From NCBI GenBank assembly GCA_965237875.1, contig CBDEGP010000001.1, positions 496,001 to 560,000 on the forward strand: DNA of 64,000 nt. Reading direction: 5' to 3'. Below, in pieces: positions 15,360 through 23,383 of the stretch. How positions within the stretch are numbered: the stretch's first letter is position 1; the number at the start of each line of letters is the position of its first letter. Both the position numbers and the translations under genes were made by a program. Source of the stretch: DAOUJI01 sp965237875. GTDB taxonomy: Bacteria; Chloroflexota; Dehalococcoidia; Lucifugimonadales; JAGWBF01. A model generated the notes under the pieces. The model saw only the letters and a program-made list of their open reading frames with translations. It had not been told where the DNA came from and did not search any database.

Positions 15360-17426
15360 CTAAATCTTGTCTATGAGAGCCTCTATCTCCAGGAAAAGGG
15401 GTGCGAACACCAGGGAAACAATCGCCATGAGCTTCAACAGGATGTTCAGGGACGGGCCGGAGGTGTCCTTGAACGGGTCTCCAACCACGTCGCCTTCCAC
15501 TGCGGCCTTGTGGGTGTCGGACCCCTTGCCGCCATAGTTGCCCAGCTCGATGTACTTCTTGGCGTTGTCCCAGGCCCCACCGGCGTTGGCCATGGTGATG
15601 GCCAGGACGAAACCTGCGCCCACGGCCCCTATGAGCAGGCCGCCCAGGGCCTCCTCGCCGAGCACGAACCCTACGGCGAGTGGAGCGGCCACTGCCATTA
15701 TGCCGGGTATGATCATCTCCTTGAGGGCGCCCGTGGTGGAGATTTCCACGCACTTTGCATACTCGGGCCGGCCTGTGCCGTCCATGATTCCCGGAATTTC
15801 GCGGAACTGCCTTCGCACCTCGTTGACGATGGAGAAGGCCGCTCGCCCCACCGCCCTCATGGTCATGGCCGAGAACAGGAAGGGAAGCATGGCGCCGATA
15901 AGCAGTCCGGAGAGCGTCGTATGGGTCAGCAGGTTAATCTTGTCCAGGTCCGCGGCTTGTGCATAGGCGGCAAGCAAGGCCAGTGAAGTCAGCCCGGCGG
16001 AACCTATGGCGAAGCCCTTTCCGGTGGCGGCGGTGGTGTTGCCCAGGGCGTCCAGCGCGTCGGTGCGCTGGCGCACCTCAGGCGCCAACTGGGCCTGCTC
16101 GGCAATTCCGCCGGCGTTGTCTGCCACCGGCCCATAGGCGTCGGTGGCCAGGGTGATGCCCAGGGTGGAGAGCATCCCCACTCCGGCCAGGGCCACTCCG
16201 TAGAAGCCCGCCAGCTCGAAGGCCGCAAGAATGGCGCCCGCGATGATAAGCACGGGCACGACAGTGCTTTGCATTCCTGTGGCTATGCCGCTGATCATGG
16301 TGGTTGCGGAACCCGTCTGGGCTGACTCCGCGACTCCCTTGGTCGGGGCGTAGTCGTATGACGTGTAGTACTCGGTTACGAGGCCGATGATGACGCCGGC
16401 GCCCAGCCCCGCGACTATGGCCCAGAAAATATCGAAGTCGCTGACCGTCGGGCCTATCAGACCGTCCAGGTCCAGCCACACAACGGCGATGGCGGCAAAG
16501 CCTACGACCAATATGGCGGAGGTGAAGATGCCCCTCCTGAGCGCCCACAGCAGGTCTCCAAAGCTGGCCCTCTCTCCGCTGCGCACTACGAAGGTGCCCA
16601 GGATGGAAGCGGCTATGCCGAATGCCGCCAGTAGCAGGGGCAGCAGCGCCACGTCGCTTTTCCAGTCCTGCCCGGGTATGGAGGACACGGCAGCGGCGGC
16701 AAGAGCTATGGCCGCTATGATGGAGCCAACGTAGGACTCGAACAGGTCCGCGCCCATGCCCGCCACGTCTCCCACGTTGTCCCCAACGTTGTCGGCGATG
16801 ACGGCGGGGTTTCTGGGGTCATCCTCCGGGATTCCGGCCTCGACCTTGCCCACCAGGTCGGCGCCCACGTCGGCCGCCTTGGTGAAGATGCCCCCGCCCA
16901 CCCTCGCAAACAGCGCTATGGAGGACGCCCCGAAGGCGAATCCCGTAACCCACCGGATGTCCTGGAATACGACATAGAGCACGGTGACGCCGAGAAGGCC
17001 GATGCCAACCACGGTGATGCCCATAACCGCCCCGCTGTTGAATGCAACGCGGAGAGCCGGGTTGAGACCCCTCATGGCGGCGGCGGCGGTTCTCACGTTG
17101 GCCCTGACAGCCACGTTCATGCCTATGTACCCCGCAACGGCTGAGCAGGCGGCGCCCGCCAGGTAGGCTATGGCGGTTCGGGGAAGCCACTCGTCGTAGG
17201 TGTACTTGTCGATCAGCAGCCACAGCCCCACGGCCACGATGATTACAAAGGGCAGCAGGACCATGTACTCCCGGTTAAGGAAAGCCTGAGACCCCTCTCT
17301 GATGGCCACGCCGATGCTTCGCATGCGGTCGTTGCCGTCATCGGCCTTCACTACCCGAAAGGTCAAAAACACCGCAAAAAGCAGGCCGACTGCCCCTAGG
17401 ATTGCTGCGATCAGGATAGGTCCCAT
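15360..17426 (-). CDS. hppA: Membrane-bound cation-pumping pyrophosphatase
   Basis: A 688-residue, about 16-helix integral membrane pump coupling pyrophosphate hydrolysis to H+ or Na+ export. Signature motifs are present: KAADVGADLVGKVE, then EDDPRNPAVIADNVGDNVGD, and LATDAYGPVADNAGGIAE. In GNTTAATGKGFAIGSA the residues at the positions that set potassium dependence are Ala and Gly, which in studied enzymes marks the K+-dependent class. The ATG at 17426 (MGPILIAAILGAVG) is preceded by GGAG at a normal distance; an earlier ATG at 17492 would add residues unlike the family. It stands alone and supports energy saving under low ATP. H+ versus Na+ specificity cannot be assigned by eye. Confidence 0.95.
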   Translation of the reverse strand: MGPILIAAILGAVGLLFAVFLTFRVVKADDGNDRMRSIGVAIREGSQAFLNREYMVLLPFVIIVAVGLWLLIDKYTYDEWLPRTAIAYLAGAACSAVAGYIGMNVAVRANVRTAAAAMRGLNPALRVAFNSGAVMGITVVGIGLLGVTVLYVVFQDIRWVTGFAFGASSIALFARVGGGIFTKAADVGADLVGKVEAGIPEDDPRNPAVIADNVGDNVGDVAGMGADLFESYVGSIIAAIALAAAAVSSIPGQDWKSDVALLPLLLAAFGIAASILGTFVVRSGERASFGDLLWALRRGIFTSAILVVGFAAIAVVWLDLDGLIGPTVSDFDIFWAIVAGLGAGVIIGLVTEYYTSYDYAPTKGVAESAQTGSATTMISGIATGMQSTVVPVLIIAGAILAAFELAGFYGVALAGVGMLSTLGITLATDAYGPVADNAGGIAEQAQLAPEVRQRTDALDALGNTTAATGKGFAIGSAGLTSLALLAAYAQAADLDKINLLTHTTLSGLLIGAMLPFLFSAMTMRAVGRAAFSIVNEVRRQFREIPGIMDGTGRPEYAKCVEISTTGALKEMIIPGIMAVAAPLAVGFVLGEEALGGLLIGAVGAGFVLAITMANAGGAWDNAKKYIELGNYGGKGSDTHKAAVEGDVVGDPFKDTSGPSLNILLKLMAIVSLVFAPLFLEIEALIDKI

Positions 17427-17576
17427 AGGTCTAACTCCAAACGCTCCCGCGGCCCAATTCTTGAGCGCCAACAACCCTAACATGGCGCCCAAGGGGTGTC
17501 AAGGAGAATCGACTGCCGGCCGGGTGGGGTATAATGGCCCTGACTGCGGACAGTGAGGACTATGCCTACCCAACTC

Positions 17577-17615
17577 CGTCATTCCGAACGCAGCGGAGCG
17601 GAGTGAGGAATCTAA
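17577..17615 (+). repeat. Left arm of inverted repeat flanking the GIY-YIG gene
   Basis: Begins CGTCATTCCGAACGCAGCG and ends GAGGAATCTAA. The inverse occurs at 17938-17968; the left copy has about 10 extra bases in the middle. Confidence 0.75.
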
Positions 17616-17620
17616 AATCT

Positions 17621-17941
17621 GTGTCCACAAGGCCTGAGCGCGAGTCCTACGTGTATATCCTGACCAACAGCGTCAGAACGCTCTACGTCGGTGTGACCAA
17701 CGATCTTGTTAGAAGGGTGTATGGACATAAACACAAACTTGTGCCTGGCTTCACTGAGAAATACAACGTCACGTGGCTAGCCTATTATGAGGCGGCATCA
17801 GATATAAGGGACGCGATTGCTCGGGAGAAGCAAATAAAAGCCTGGCGACGCAGCAAGAAGATGGCGTTAATTGACGCGTTTAATCCTCAATGGAAGGACC
17901 TGTCGCTGGGATGGTACGATGCTTCTGAATCACCTTCTTAG
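17621..17941 (+). CDS. Small GIY-YIG endonuclease-domain protein
   Basis: A compact GIY-YIG protein (UPF0213/YhbQ-like), about 106 residues from a GTG at 17621 (an ATG at 17534 would add 29 residues that translate the upstream repeat). Visible motifs: SYVYILTNSVRTLYVGVTND for the paired YVY/YVG strands, LVRRVYGHK with the catalytic Arg, and AIAREKQIKAWRR with the conserved Glu. Known: these single-domain nucleases are common, often of unknown role, and may cut branched or damaged DNA. The gene is bracketed by inverted repeats whose ends nearly touch it; TATAAT lies at 17530-17535. The layout suggests a small mobile unit, though no transposase is present. Confidence 0.8.
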   Translation: MSTRPERESYVYILTNSVRTLYVGVTNDLVRRVYGHKHKLVPGFTEKYNVTWLAYYEAASDIRDAIAREKQIKAWRRSKKMALIDAFNPQWKDLSLGWYDASESPS

Positions 17942-17968
17942 ATTCCTCGCTGCGCTTCGGAATGACGG
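17938..17968 (-). repeat. Right arm of inverted repeat flanking the GIY-YIG gene
   Basis: TTAGATTCCTCGCTGCGCTT followed by CGGAATGACGG, the reverse complement of the 17577 arm. The stop codon of the GIY-YIG gene lies in its first bases. Confidence 0.75.
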
Positions 17969-18129
17969 ATGGGGGGCGTGCTGGGATGGCCGGTTAACGA
18001 GGGGTTTTGGAATTGTAAAAGTCGGGTAATTCGTTGACGGATTGGTGGGGCTGTCGGAGCCGGATATGTGGCTGGGTGGATTGGGCGCCGATGAAACCCA
18101 AGATAATAGCCGAGGAGTTTGAGGAGTAG

Positions 18130-19137
18130 ATGAAATTCGGCGTCTCCCTCACCGGGTTCGCCCAACAGCCGGCCGGCACGGACATGCACCGCATCGTTGG
18201 GGACATCCTGGAGTACGTCAGGGAAGCCAGATCACTTGGGTTCGACTTCCTCTACCAGGGTCAACACTACCTGACTGACCCGTATCTCCAGCTCCAGAAC
18301 TTGCCGTTTCTGGCCAGGGTAGCGGCTGAAGCCGAAGGCATGGGCATCGTGGCAACCCAGGTGGTCCCGCTCCTCAACCCTGTGGACCTGGCGGAACGCT
18401 GCGCCACCATGGACGTTCTCACCGGAGGCAGGTTCGTTCTCAGCGCCGCTCTGGGATACCGCGACCAGGAGTACGCCGCCTTCAACGTGGACCGCAGGAC
18501 CAGGGTTTCCAGGATGGTGGAGTGCCTGGAGGCGGTGAAAAAGCTGTGGACCGAGGACAAAGTGGACCACCGCGGGCGCCATTTCACTCTTGACGGAGCG
18601 CGGGCACCCCTCAAACCCCTGCAAAAGCCCCACCCGCCCATCTGGATTGCAGCCAACAGCGATGCGGCGGTGACGCGGGCGGCGCGCCTGGGCTATCCGT
18701 GGTACGTGAACCCCCACGCAACCTACGGAACCGTCAGGGACCAAATCGAGTTGTACCGGCAGGCCGGAGCCGAAGCAGGCGCTGAAGCGGCGCACGCGCC
18801 CCTTCCCATGGCCCGGGAACTGTTCGTCCACACAGACCGGAAGGCCGCCTACCGGGAGGCTGCGCCCTATCTGGGAGGCAAGTACGAGACCTACTCCCGG
18901 TGGGGGCAAGACGACGCCCTGCCTGAAGACTCCTTTGCCAAGGCCTTCCGGGAGCTGGCACGGGACAGGTTCGTCATAGGCTCACCCGAAGACTGCATCG
19001 CCGACCTGAAACGGTGCGAGGCGCTGGGGGTGGACCGGCTGGCCCTCCGCATGGTGTGGCCCGGAATGCCCCTGGACAAGGCTATGGAGACGCTCCGGCT
19101 CTTCGCCGCCAGAGTGATGCCTGCCTTCAACGGTTAG
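18130..19137 (+). CDS. Luciferase-like flavin-dependent monooxygenase
   Basis: The 335-residue protein (MKFGVSLTGFAQQPAG) has the luciferase-like TIM barrel features EARSLGFDFLYQGQHYLTDP, GIVATQVVPLLNPVDLAERC, the FMN-phosphate region GGRFVLSAALGYRDQEY, and PHPPIWIAANSDAAVTRAAR. These match alkanal monooxygenase-like and F420-dependent LLM oxidoreductases. It would use reduced flavin or F420 in the cytoplasm. GAGGAG precedes the ATG. It is transcribed alone and converges with the universal stress protein gene. Cofactor and substrate are not resolved. Confidence 0.85.
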   Translation: MKFGVSLTGFAQQPAGTDMHRIVGDILEYVREARSLGFDFLYQGQHYLTDPYLQLQNLPFLARVAAEAEGMGIVATQVVPLLNPVDLAERCATMDVLTGGRFVLSAALGYRDQEYAAFNVDRRTRVSRMVECLEAVKKLWTEDKVDHRGRHFTLDGARAPLKPLQKPHPPIWIAANSDAAVTRAARLGYPWYVNPHATYGTVRDQIELYRQAGAEAGAEAAHAPLPMARELFVHTDRKAAYREAAPYLGGKYETYSRWGQDDALPEDSFAKAFRELARDRFVIGSPEDCIADLKRCEALGVDRLALRMVWPGMPLDKAMETLRLFAARVMPAFNG

Positions 19138-19168
19138 TCCAGCCAGAAGCGGACCGGTCCCGGGAGAA

Positions 19169-20119
19169 TTACTGGGCGCTGTCCCCGACCGCCTTGGGCC
19201 GAATCACCAGCGCCGGACCTCCGGAATAGCGTACGATGCGGTCGGCCACGCTGCCAAGGAGCCAGCGGCCCACGCCAGAGCGGCCGTGGGATGTCATCAC
19301 GACCAGGCTGTCGGGTTCTTCGCGCACCAGGCCCACAATCGCGTCGGCCGGACTCCCCTTGAGCAACTTCTCCTCGACTGTGACCCCATTCTGGGCAGCA
19401 AACCGCTCTCCGACGTCGCGGAGATAGCTCATGGCGTCGGCGTCGGTCTCGCGCGACCACTCCTCATAGGGTCCCGTGTATACGGAGGTGGACGCATCAA
19501 TCATCGTATATTGCATATACCTCCGGTATTCGCCCAGCGAGGGAGTGACCCTGGCAAGAATCACCTTGAGGCGCCGCGGTCCGGCCAGGGCTGCGGCATG
19601 CTCCAGGGCCTCCTCGGCAAACTCTGACCCGTCCAAGGGCACGATGATGCGGTTCACCTTAGCTTCGGACTCAATCGCCGTCTCTTCCTTGGCCTTTATC
19701 AGCAAAAAGGGGCAATCGGTGGCGTGGAGCGCCTTGTCGGCTACGCTGCCCATGACCCACCTGGCCATTCCGGACCTGCCGTGGGTGGTCATAGCTATTA
19801 TGGTGTCAGGCTCTTGCTCGGCGGCTTCGACGATTTCCTGTGCCGGAGAGCCGTCCCGGACGGAAAGGGAAACCGTCAGCCCGATGTTGTCCAACCGCTT
19901 GCGGGTCTCGTTCAGGTAGTCGTTGGCCTCGGTCCTCAAGGCGTCCAGGATGTCCTGGGGATGGAGTTCCTGATTGTTCAGAATCTCCAGGGGCACGCCC
20001 CCAGTGATTCGGAGCAGCTCCACCTTGGCTTGAAGGTCTTTGGCCAGAAACCTCACGTAGGGAAGCGCCTGCTCCGCCATCCCAGAGCCATCCAGCGGCG
20101 CCAAAATCCGTTTGTACAT
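19169..20119 (-). CDS. Tandem universal stress protein (two UspA domains)
   Basis: Two UspA domains are fused in 316 residues. The first (1-150) begins YKRILAPLDGSGMAEQALPY and ends with TTHGRSGMARWVMGSVADKA; the second (160-310) begins NRIIVPLDGSEFAEEALEHA and ends TSHGRSGVGRWLLGSVADRI. Both keep the G-2x-G-9x-G(S/T) pattern that binds ATP. Known: Usp proteins aid survival in stress and starvation; tandem forms act as single-chain dimers. The ATG at 20119 has GGGAGG upstream. The frame stays open upstream to 20677, but that extension has no family match and runs opposite the antitoxin gene, so it was left out. Confidence 0.9.
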   Translation of the reverse strand: MYKRILAPLDGSGMAEQALPYVRFLAKDLQAKVELLRITGGVPLEILNNQELHPQDILDALRTEANDYLNETRKRLDNIGLTVSLSVRDGSPAQEIVEAAEQEPDTIIAMTTHGRSGMARWVMGSVADKALHATDCPFLLIKAKEETAIESEAKVNRIIVPLDGSEFAEEALEHAAALAGPRRLKVILARVTPSLGEYRRYMQYTMIDASTSVYTGPYEEWSRETDADAMSYLRDVGERFAAQNGVTVEEKLLKGSPADAIVGLVREEPDSLVVMTSHGRSGVGRWLLGSVADRIVRYSGGPALVIRPKAVGDSAQ

Positions 20120-20181
20120 CTCCGCCTCCCTTCTGTGCTTGTGCGGGTCTCCGCCAACTATCCAAGTCGCCCTGGGACGGG

Positions 20182-20278
20182 CGCATTGACGAACCTGGTT
20201 CACCCGCTTATCGTGAATCCTATATTCAAGCTTATCAAAAAGAGAAGCAGATTGCCCAAACTGGCAGTTCTTGCCTAG
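20182..20278 (+). repeat. Decayed copy of the MBL-gene 5' region
   Basis: Starting at CGCATTGACGAAC, this aligns without long gaps to 21098-21194 for about 97 bases (shared blocks CCCGCTTAT and ATCAAAAAG), including the ribosome-binding and start region of the MBL-fold gene. The ATG is lost here. It indicates an old duplication of the leader. Confidence 0.65.
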
Positions 20279-20324
20279 GTGACCGGCTCCTCCCGTGTGC
20301 TCTTTGGGGCGGGCTATGTCCTGG

Positions 20325-20333
20325 TGATATAAT
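20325..20333 (+). promoter_or_regulatory. Extended -10 promoter for the antitoxin gene
   Basis: TGATATAAT is an extended -10 element; no strong -35 is visible. It lies 50 bases before the antitoxin start. Confidence 0.5.
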
Positions 20334-20383
20334 TCTGTGTGAAACTCAGGCTGGCGCCTTAGGGTGGAGCGCGCCGGACTGCC

Positions 20384-20674
20384 GTGCATGATTCCATCCT
20401 CCAAAAGGAGATTCCAGTAGCTTCTGCGGGTGAAGAACGTGTCGTCAGTCTGGATGGCGAACAACTCGCTGAGATAGCAGATCTCCTCCGGTTTGAGGGC
20501 GAACGAGTCCCTATACAGATTCAGGGCGAAACGGTCGGAGTCTTGACGCCGCTCTCGGACCTGCGTGCGCTGGAGGCGTTGGAAGACCTGCTTGACTCTC
20601 TGGACGCGCTGGAAGATTGCCGCAAAAACGGCGGAGTCGATTTTGAGCGCCTCAAGGCAGACCTCGGTCTTTGA
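20384..20674 (+). CDS. Phd/YefM-like antitoxin, orphaned
   Basis: A 96-residue acidic protein. The core (RVPIQIQGETVGVLTPLSDL) has the beta-hairpin of Phd/YefM-type antitoxins, followed by the helical LEALEDLLDSLDALED and the common tail FERLKADLGL. Known: such proteins bind DNA and neutralise RelE/ParE-, Doc- or VapC-type toxins. The GTG at 20384 is the only start in frame before the conserved part. The stop overlaps the start of a toxin remnant (TTGA), the usual coupling for this kind of operon. The toxin is truncated, so the antitoxin has no working partner here. Confidence 0.7.
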   Translation: MHDSILQKEIPVASAGEERVVSLDGEQLAEIADLLRFEGERVPIQIQGETVGVLTPLSDLRALEALEDLLDSLDALEDCRKNGGVDFERLKADLGL

Positions 20675-20748
20675 CATACAGGGTTATCCTGTCCAATGCG
20701 GCGGAAAGAGACCTCCGCGGCATTCGCGGTCCGGCCAACGCCCGGTGA
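20671..20748 (+). pseudogene. Truncated RelE/ParE-type toxin
   Basis: From a TTG overlapping the antitoxin stop, the frame reads MTYRVILSNAAERDLRGIRG and ends after 25 codons. This is the typical N-terminus of RelE/ParE toxins (Y.v.ls..A.rdLr.l). The remaining 60 or so residues with the catalytic or contact positions are missing. What follows is repeat DNA. Confidence 0.65.
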
Positions 20749-21097
20749 CCACTACCAAAAGACCCGGCTCGATATACAGGGCTTTTCGGTTGTACTCGCT
20801 TCTCTGATTCCCCTAATCCCTCACATGCCCTTCCCCCGCATCCCTTCGGCAAGCTCGGGACAAGCTCTAACCTTCTCCCGCAGTGGAGAAGGGACATTGC
20901 CCCCTCGCCCTTGACGGAGAGCTTTGCAATACCCCCTCGCCCTCTGGGAGAGGGTTGGGGTGAGGGCGTCTCCCAGCTTCAGGGGAGGCCCTGTATACCG
21001 GCTTTCGCCGGTATGACGAAAGTTATGCAAAGGTCTCCTTGACGGGAGAGGGTTGGGGTGAAGGGGAATAACCGAAAGACCCGGCCCGGCATAGATC
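20749..21097. other. Repeat-rich intergenic region
   Basis: No gene seen. It contains AAAGACCCGGC twice (20758-20780 and 21075-21095), CTCGCCCTCTGGGAGAGGGT-type palindromes at about 20930-20960 and 21035-21060, and a REP-like ATACCGGCTTTCGCCGGTAT at 20994-21013. It separates the toxin remnant from the MBL gene. Confidence 0.6.
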
Positions 21098-21194
21098 CGC
21101 ATTGACGAACGGGGTTTGCCCGCTTATGGTGGGGTCCAAATGCCAGCATATCAAAAAGGGGGGCATGATGGCCAAGCTGGAAGTCCTCACCTAC
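21098..21194 (+). repeat. Leader and start of the MBL gene, partner of 20182-20278
   Basis: The intact copy of the duplicated leader. It contains the AAGGGGGG ribosome-binding site and the start codon at 21165. Confidence 0.6.
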
Positions 21195-21932
21195 GGTTTC
21201 ACTCTGGTCACCAATCAGGGATCGATGGGGTACTCCACCAACTCCCTTCTCTCCTATGGAAATCAGACCATTCTGATTGACACGGGACCCCCGTCCAGGA
21301 GGGGGTTGCTGGTGGAAAGCCTCAAGGGCCGGGGCATGACCCCCGACGACGTGGACATCGTGATACTGACCCACCTCCACTGGGACCACTGCTTGAACAC
21401 CGATCTGTTCAAAAACTCCCGAGTGCTGGTCCATCCCGTCGAGTTGGACTACGCCCGCAATCCCAACCCCAACGACCATGCCTGCGCAACCTACGTAGCG
21501 GACATGCTGGCCCGCATGAAAACCGAACCCGTCTCCGAGGGAGACGTCATAGTGGAGGGCCTCACCATCATGGACACGCCCGGCCACACCAAAGGCCACA
21601 TCAGCGTGTTGGCCGACCTGGACGGTGAGAAGACGCTGATAGCCGGAGACGCCCTGCCCGACGGCGCCGCCGTAAAACGCGGCCTTCCATACAATATATT
21701 CTGGGACCTGAACGACGCCCGGGACAGTGTGGAGAAGATGGTGGAAAGCTCCACGGTGTTCTACCCGGGCCACGACCTGCCCTTCAAGTTGGACGGGAAG
21801 GAGATATCCTATCTGGACGGCCCGACCAACCTGGAAATTATCACTTCCAACGAGGGCGGGCAGGCGCCGACGATTAGCTGCACGGTGCATTCGGTCAAGG
21901 AGGTCAACCACAACCCGGTGCAGAAGGGGTGA
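21165..21932 (+). CDS. MBL-fold metallohydrolase, lactonase-like
   Basis: A 255-residue metallo-beta-lactamase-fold protein. The metal motif HLHWDH (with the preceding ILT) is complete, the following strand has IMDTPGHTKGHISV with the third metal His, and AGDALPDG supplies the bridging Asp; a later FYPGHD gives the last His. The arrangement resembles AttM/AiiA-type N-acyl-homoserine lactonases and related hydrolases, which use two metals. There are two adjacent ATGs at 21165; AAGGGGGG lies just before. The leader is duplicated upstream (20182-20278). It is convergent with the dehydratase gene. Its role is not fixed by context; quorum quenching should not be assumed. Confidence 0.85.
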   Translation: MMAKLEVLTYGFTLVTNQGSMGYSTNSLLSYGNQTILIDTGPPSRRGLLVESLKGRGMTPDDVDIVILTHLHWDHCLNTDLFKNSRVLVHPVELDYARNPNPNDHACATYVADMLARMKTEPVSEGDVIVEGLTIMDTPGHTKGHISVLADLDGEKTLIAGDALPDGAAVKRGLPYNIFWDLNDARDSVEKMVESSTVFYPGHDLPFKLDGKEISYLDGPTNLEIITSNEGGQAPTISCTVHSVKEVNHNPVQKG

Positions 21933-22010
21933 CGTCCTTTCCGTTCTGGACTCCGGCCCCGTATCGAGTACGGGGCCGGCCCTCCGCCAGAGCGATGGGG
22001 GCCCGGTTGG

Positions 22011-23195
22011 TCAGCGGCGCTCTATCGCGTGGGACTTGATGAAATCGTCGTTGAGTCCGTATCCGAGGCCCGGTGCGTCGGGCAGATGCAGAACGCCGTC
22101 CCTGATGTCCAGCGGCCTGTCCAACATTCGGTTGTACACCTCCAACCCTGACAAGGAGAACTCCACCCTGTAGAGGTTGGGGACCGTCATGACCGCATGG
22201 GCCGCGGCCAGAAGCTGCACGGGACCCATGACGGTGTGGGGGCTGATGGGGACGTAGTAGGTTTCCAGCATGTGGGCGGCCTTGCGCATCTCGCTGATCC
22301 CCCCGGCCCAGCACACGTCCTGCATCACGTAGTCCGCCAAGCGGTTCTCCACTATGGGAGCCAAGTCAAAGCGCCCAAAGAGCCGTTCTCCGACTGAAAT
22401 GGGCACGTTGACGGCGTCCCGCACCTGCTTCAAAGCGGCCAGGCTTTCGGGAGGCACGGGCTCCTCGAGCCAGCCGACGTTATAAGGCTCCAGCCGCCTG
22501 CCGATGCGTATCGCCGAGGCTACGTTGTAATGGCCGTGGGCGTCTATGAGGATGTCCACGTGAGGTCCCACAGCCTCTCTCACCGCCGCCGTGATGTCCA
22601 GCCCCTGCTGCTCGCCCTGGGGCGAAATGACTCCGTTCACGTACCCGGAAGGCTCCGACGGCCCAATCGCCCCTTCCACCGCCGAATGGTGTGGGCGCAT
22701 TTCCAGGAAGGGGTCCATCTTCATGGCGGTGTAACCCAGCTCGACGACGCGTTTCGCAGCCAGGGCATAGTCCTCAGGAGACTGGCAGCCTCGGAACCAT
22801 GTATTGGCGTACAGCGGCAAGCCGGTCCTGAATCGGCCTCCCAAGAGATCGTATACGGGCCTGCCCAATGCCTTCCCCTTGATGTCCCAAAGGGCTATGT
22901 CTATGCCGGAAATCAGGCAGGTGGCCATGCCCCGGCTGCCCATGTAGGAGAAACGTCGGTAGAGCTTGTTCCACAGCCGGTCTATGTCGGCGGCGTCCTC
23001 ACCCACCACGCTGTCCTTCACCCGGTCCAGGGCGTCGGCGAGGATAAGGCTTCCGGCGCCGGGGGTGTTGCTGGCCTCGCCCATTCCCGTTACGCCTTCA
23101 TCGGTGTCCACCATCACCAACAGCCAGCTTCCGAACCACTCGGAGGTGTCTGGGGTCGGTCGAATGAGCTGGGCCCTGACGTCGGTGATCTTCAT
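22011..23195 (-). CDS. Enolase-superfamily dehydratase (mandelate racemase/muconate lactonizing type)
   Basis: This 394-residue protein has the two-domain enolase-superfamily layout: capping domain with GSWLLVMVDTDEGVTGMGEA, then a barrel with the metal ligands Asp (ILIDAHGHYN), Glu (GWLEEPVPPE) and Glu (ISVGERLFG), and a catalytic His in ISPHTVMGP. The KxK position reads KMD. Known: members with a barrel-end His and DAHG motif are mostly sugar-acid dehydratases. AGGAG is six bases before the ATG at 23195. It is divergent from a TPP protein, a GarR-like reductase and a GarL-like aldolase, which together suggest degradation of an aldarate or related acid sugar. Exact substrate unknown. Confidence 0.85.
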   Translation of the reverse strand: MKITDVRAQLIRPTPDTSEWFGSWLLVMVDTDEGVTGMGEASNTPGAGSLILADALDRVKDSVVGEDAADIDRLWNKLYRRFSYMGSRGMATCLISGIDIALWDIKGKALGRPVYDLLGGRFRTGLPLYANTWFRGCQSPEDYALAAKRVVELGYTAMKMDPFLEMRPHHSAVEGAIGPSEPSGYVNGVISPQGEQQGLDITAAVREAVGPHVDILIDAHGHYNVASAIRIGRRLEPYNVGWLEEPVPPESLAALKQVRDAVNVPISVGERLFGRFDLAPIVENRLADYVMQDVCWAGGISEMRKAAHMLETYYVPISPHTVMGPVQLLAAAHAVMTVPNLYRVEFSLSGLEVYNRMLDRPLDIRDGVLHLPDAPGLGYGLNDDFIKSHAIERR

Positions 23196-23317
23196 GGCTG
23201 CTCCTATTCTGTAGGCGGTTTCAATAGGTCCGGGGAGCGAGGTTCCAAGGGGCGACGCAGGCGCCGGAAGGCTTTGTCCTGGAATCAGGCAAAGCAGGCA
23301 GGATGATGCGCCCGATG

Positions 23318-23326
23318 TGCTAGAAT
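23318..23326 (+). promoter_or_regulatory. Extended -10 promoter for the TPP-protein operon
   Basis: TGCTAGAAT fits the TGnTAnaAT pattern seen before several genes here. It lies 58 bases before the start at 23384; no clear -35. Confidence 0.45.
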
Positions 23327-23383
23327 ATGCCATCCCCGAGCTTTTTGCCACATTGCCACACTAATGGAGGGGTAGGAGACGCC

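Noticed and set aside
17577..17968. Full insertion sequence around the GIY-YIG gene
   Set aside because: No transposase and no visible target-site duplication; kept only as a finding about inverted repeats.
20120..20677. N-terminal extension of the universal stress protein
   Set aside because: UspA homology and a good ribosome site start at 20119; the extension runs opposite the antitoxin and through the repeat.
21165..21932. Quorum-quenching lactonase assignment
   Set aside because: The MBL motifs are shared by many hydrolases and nothing nearby concerns quorum sensing.
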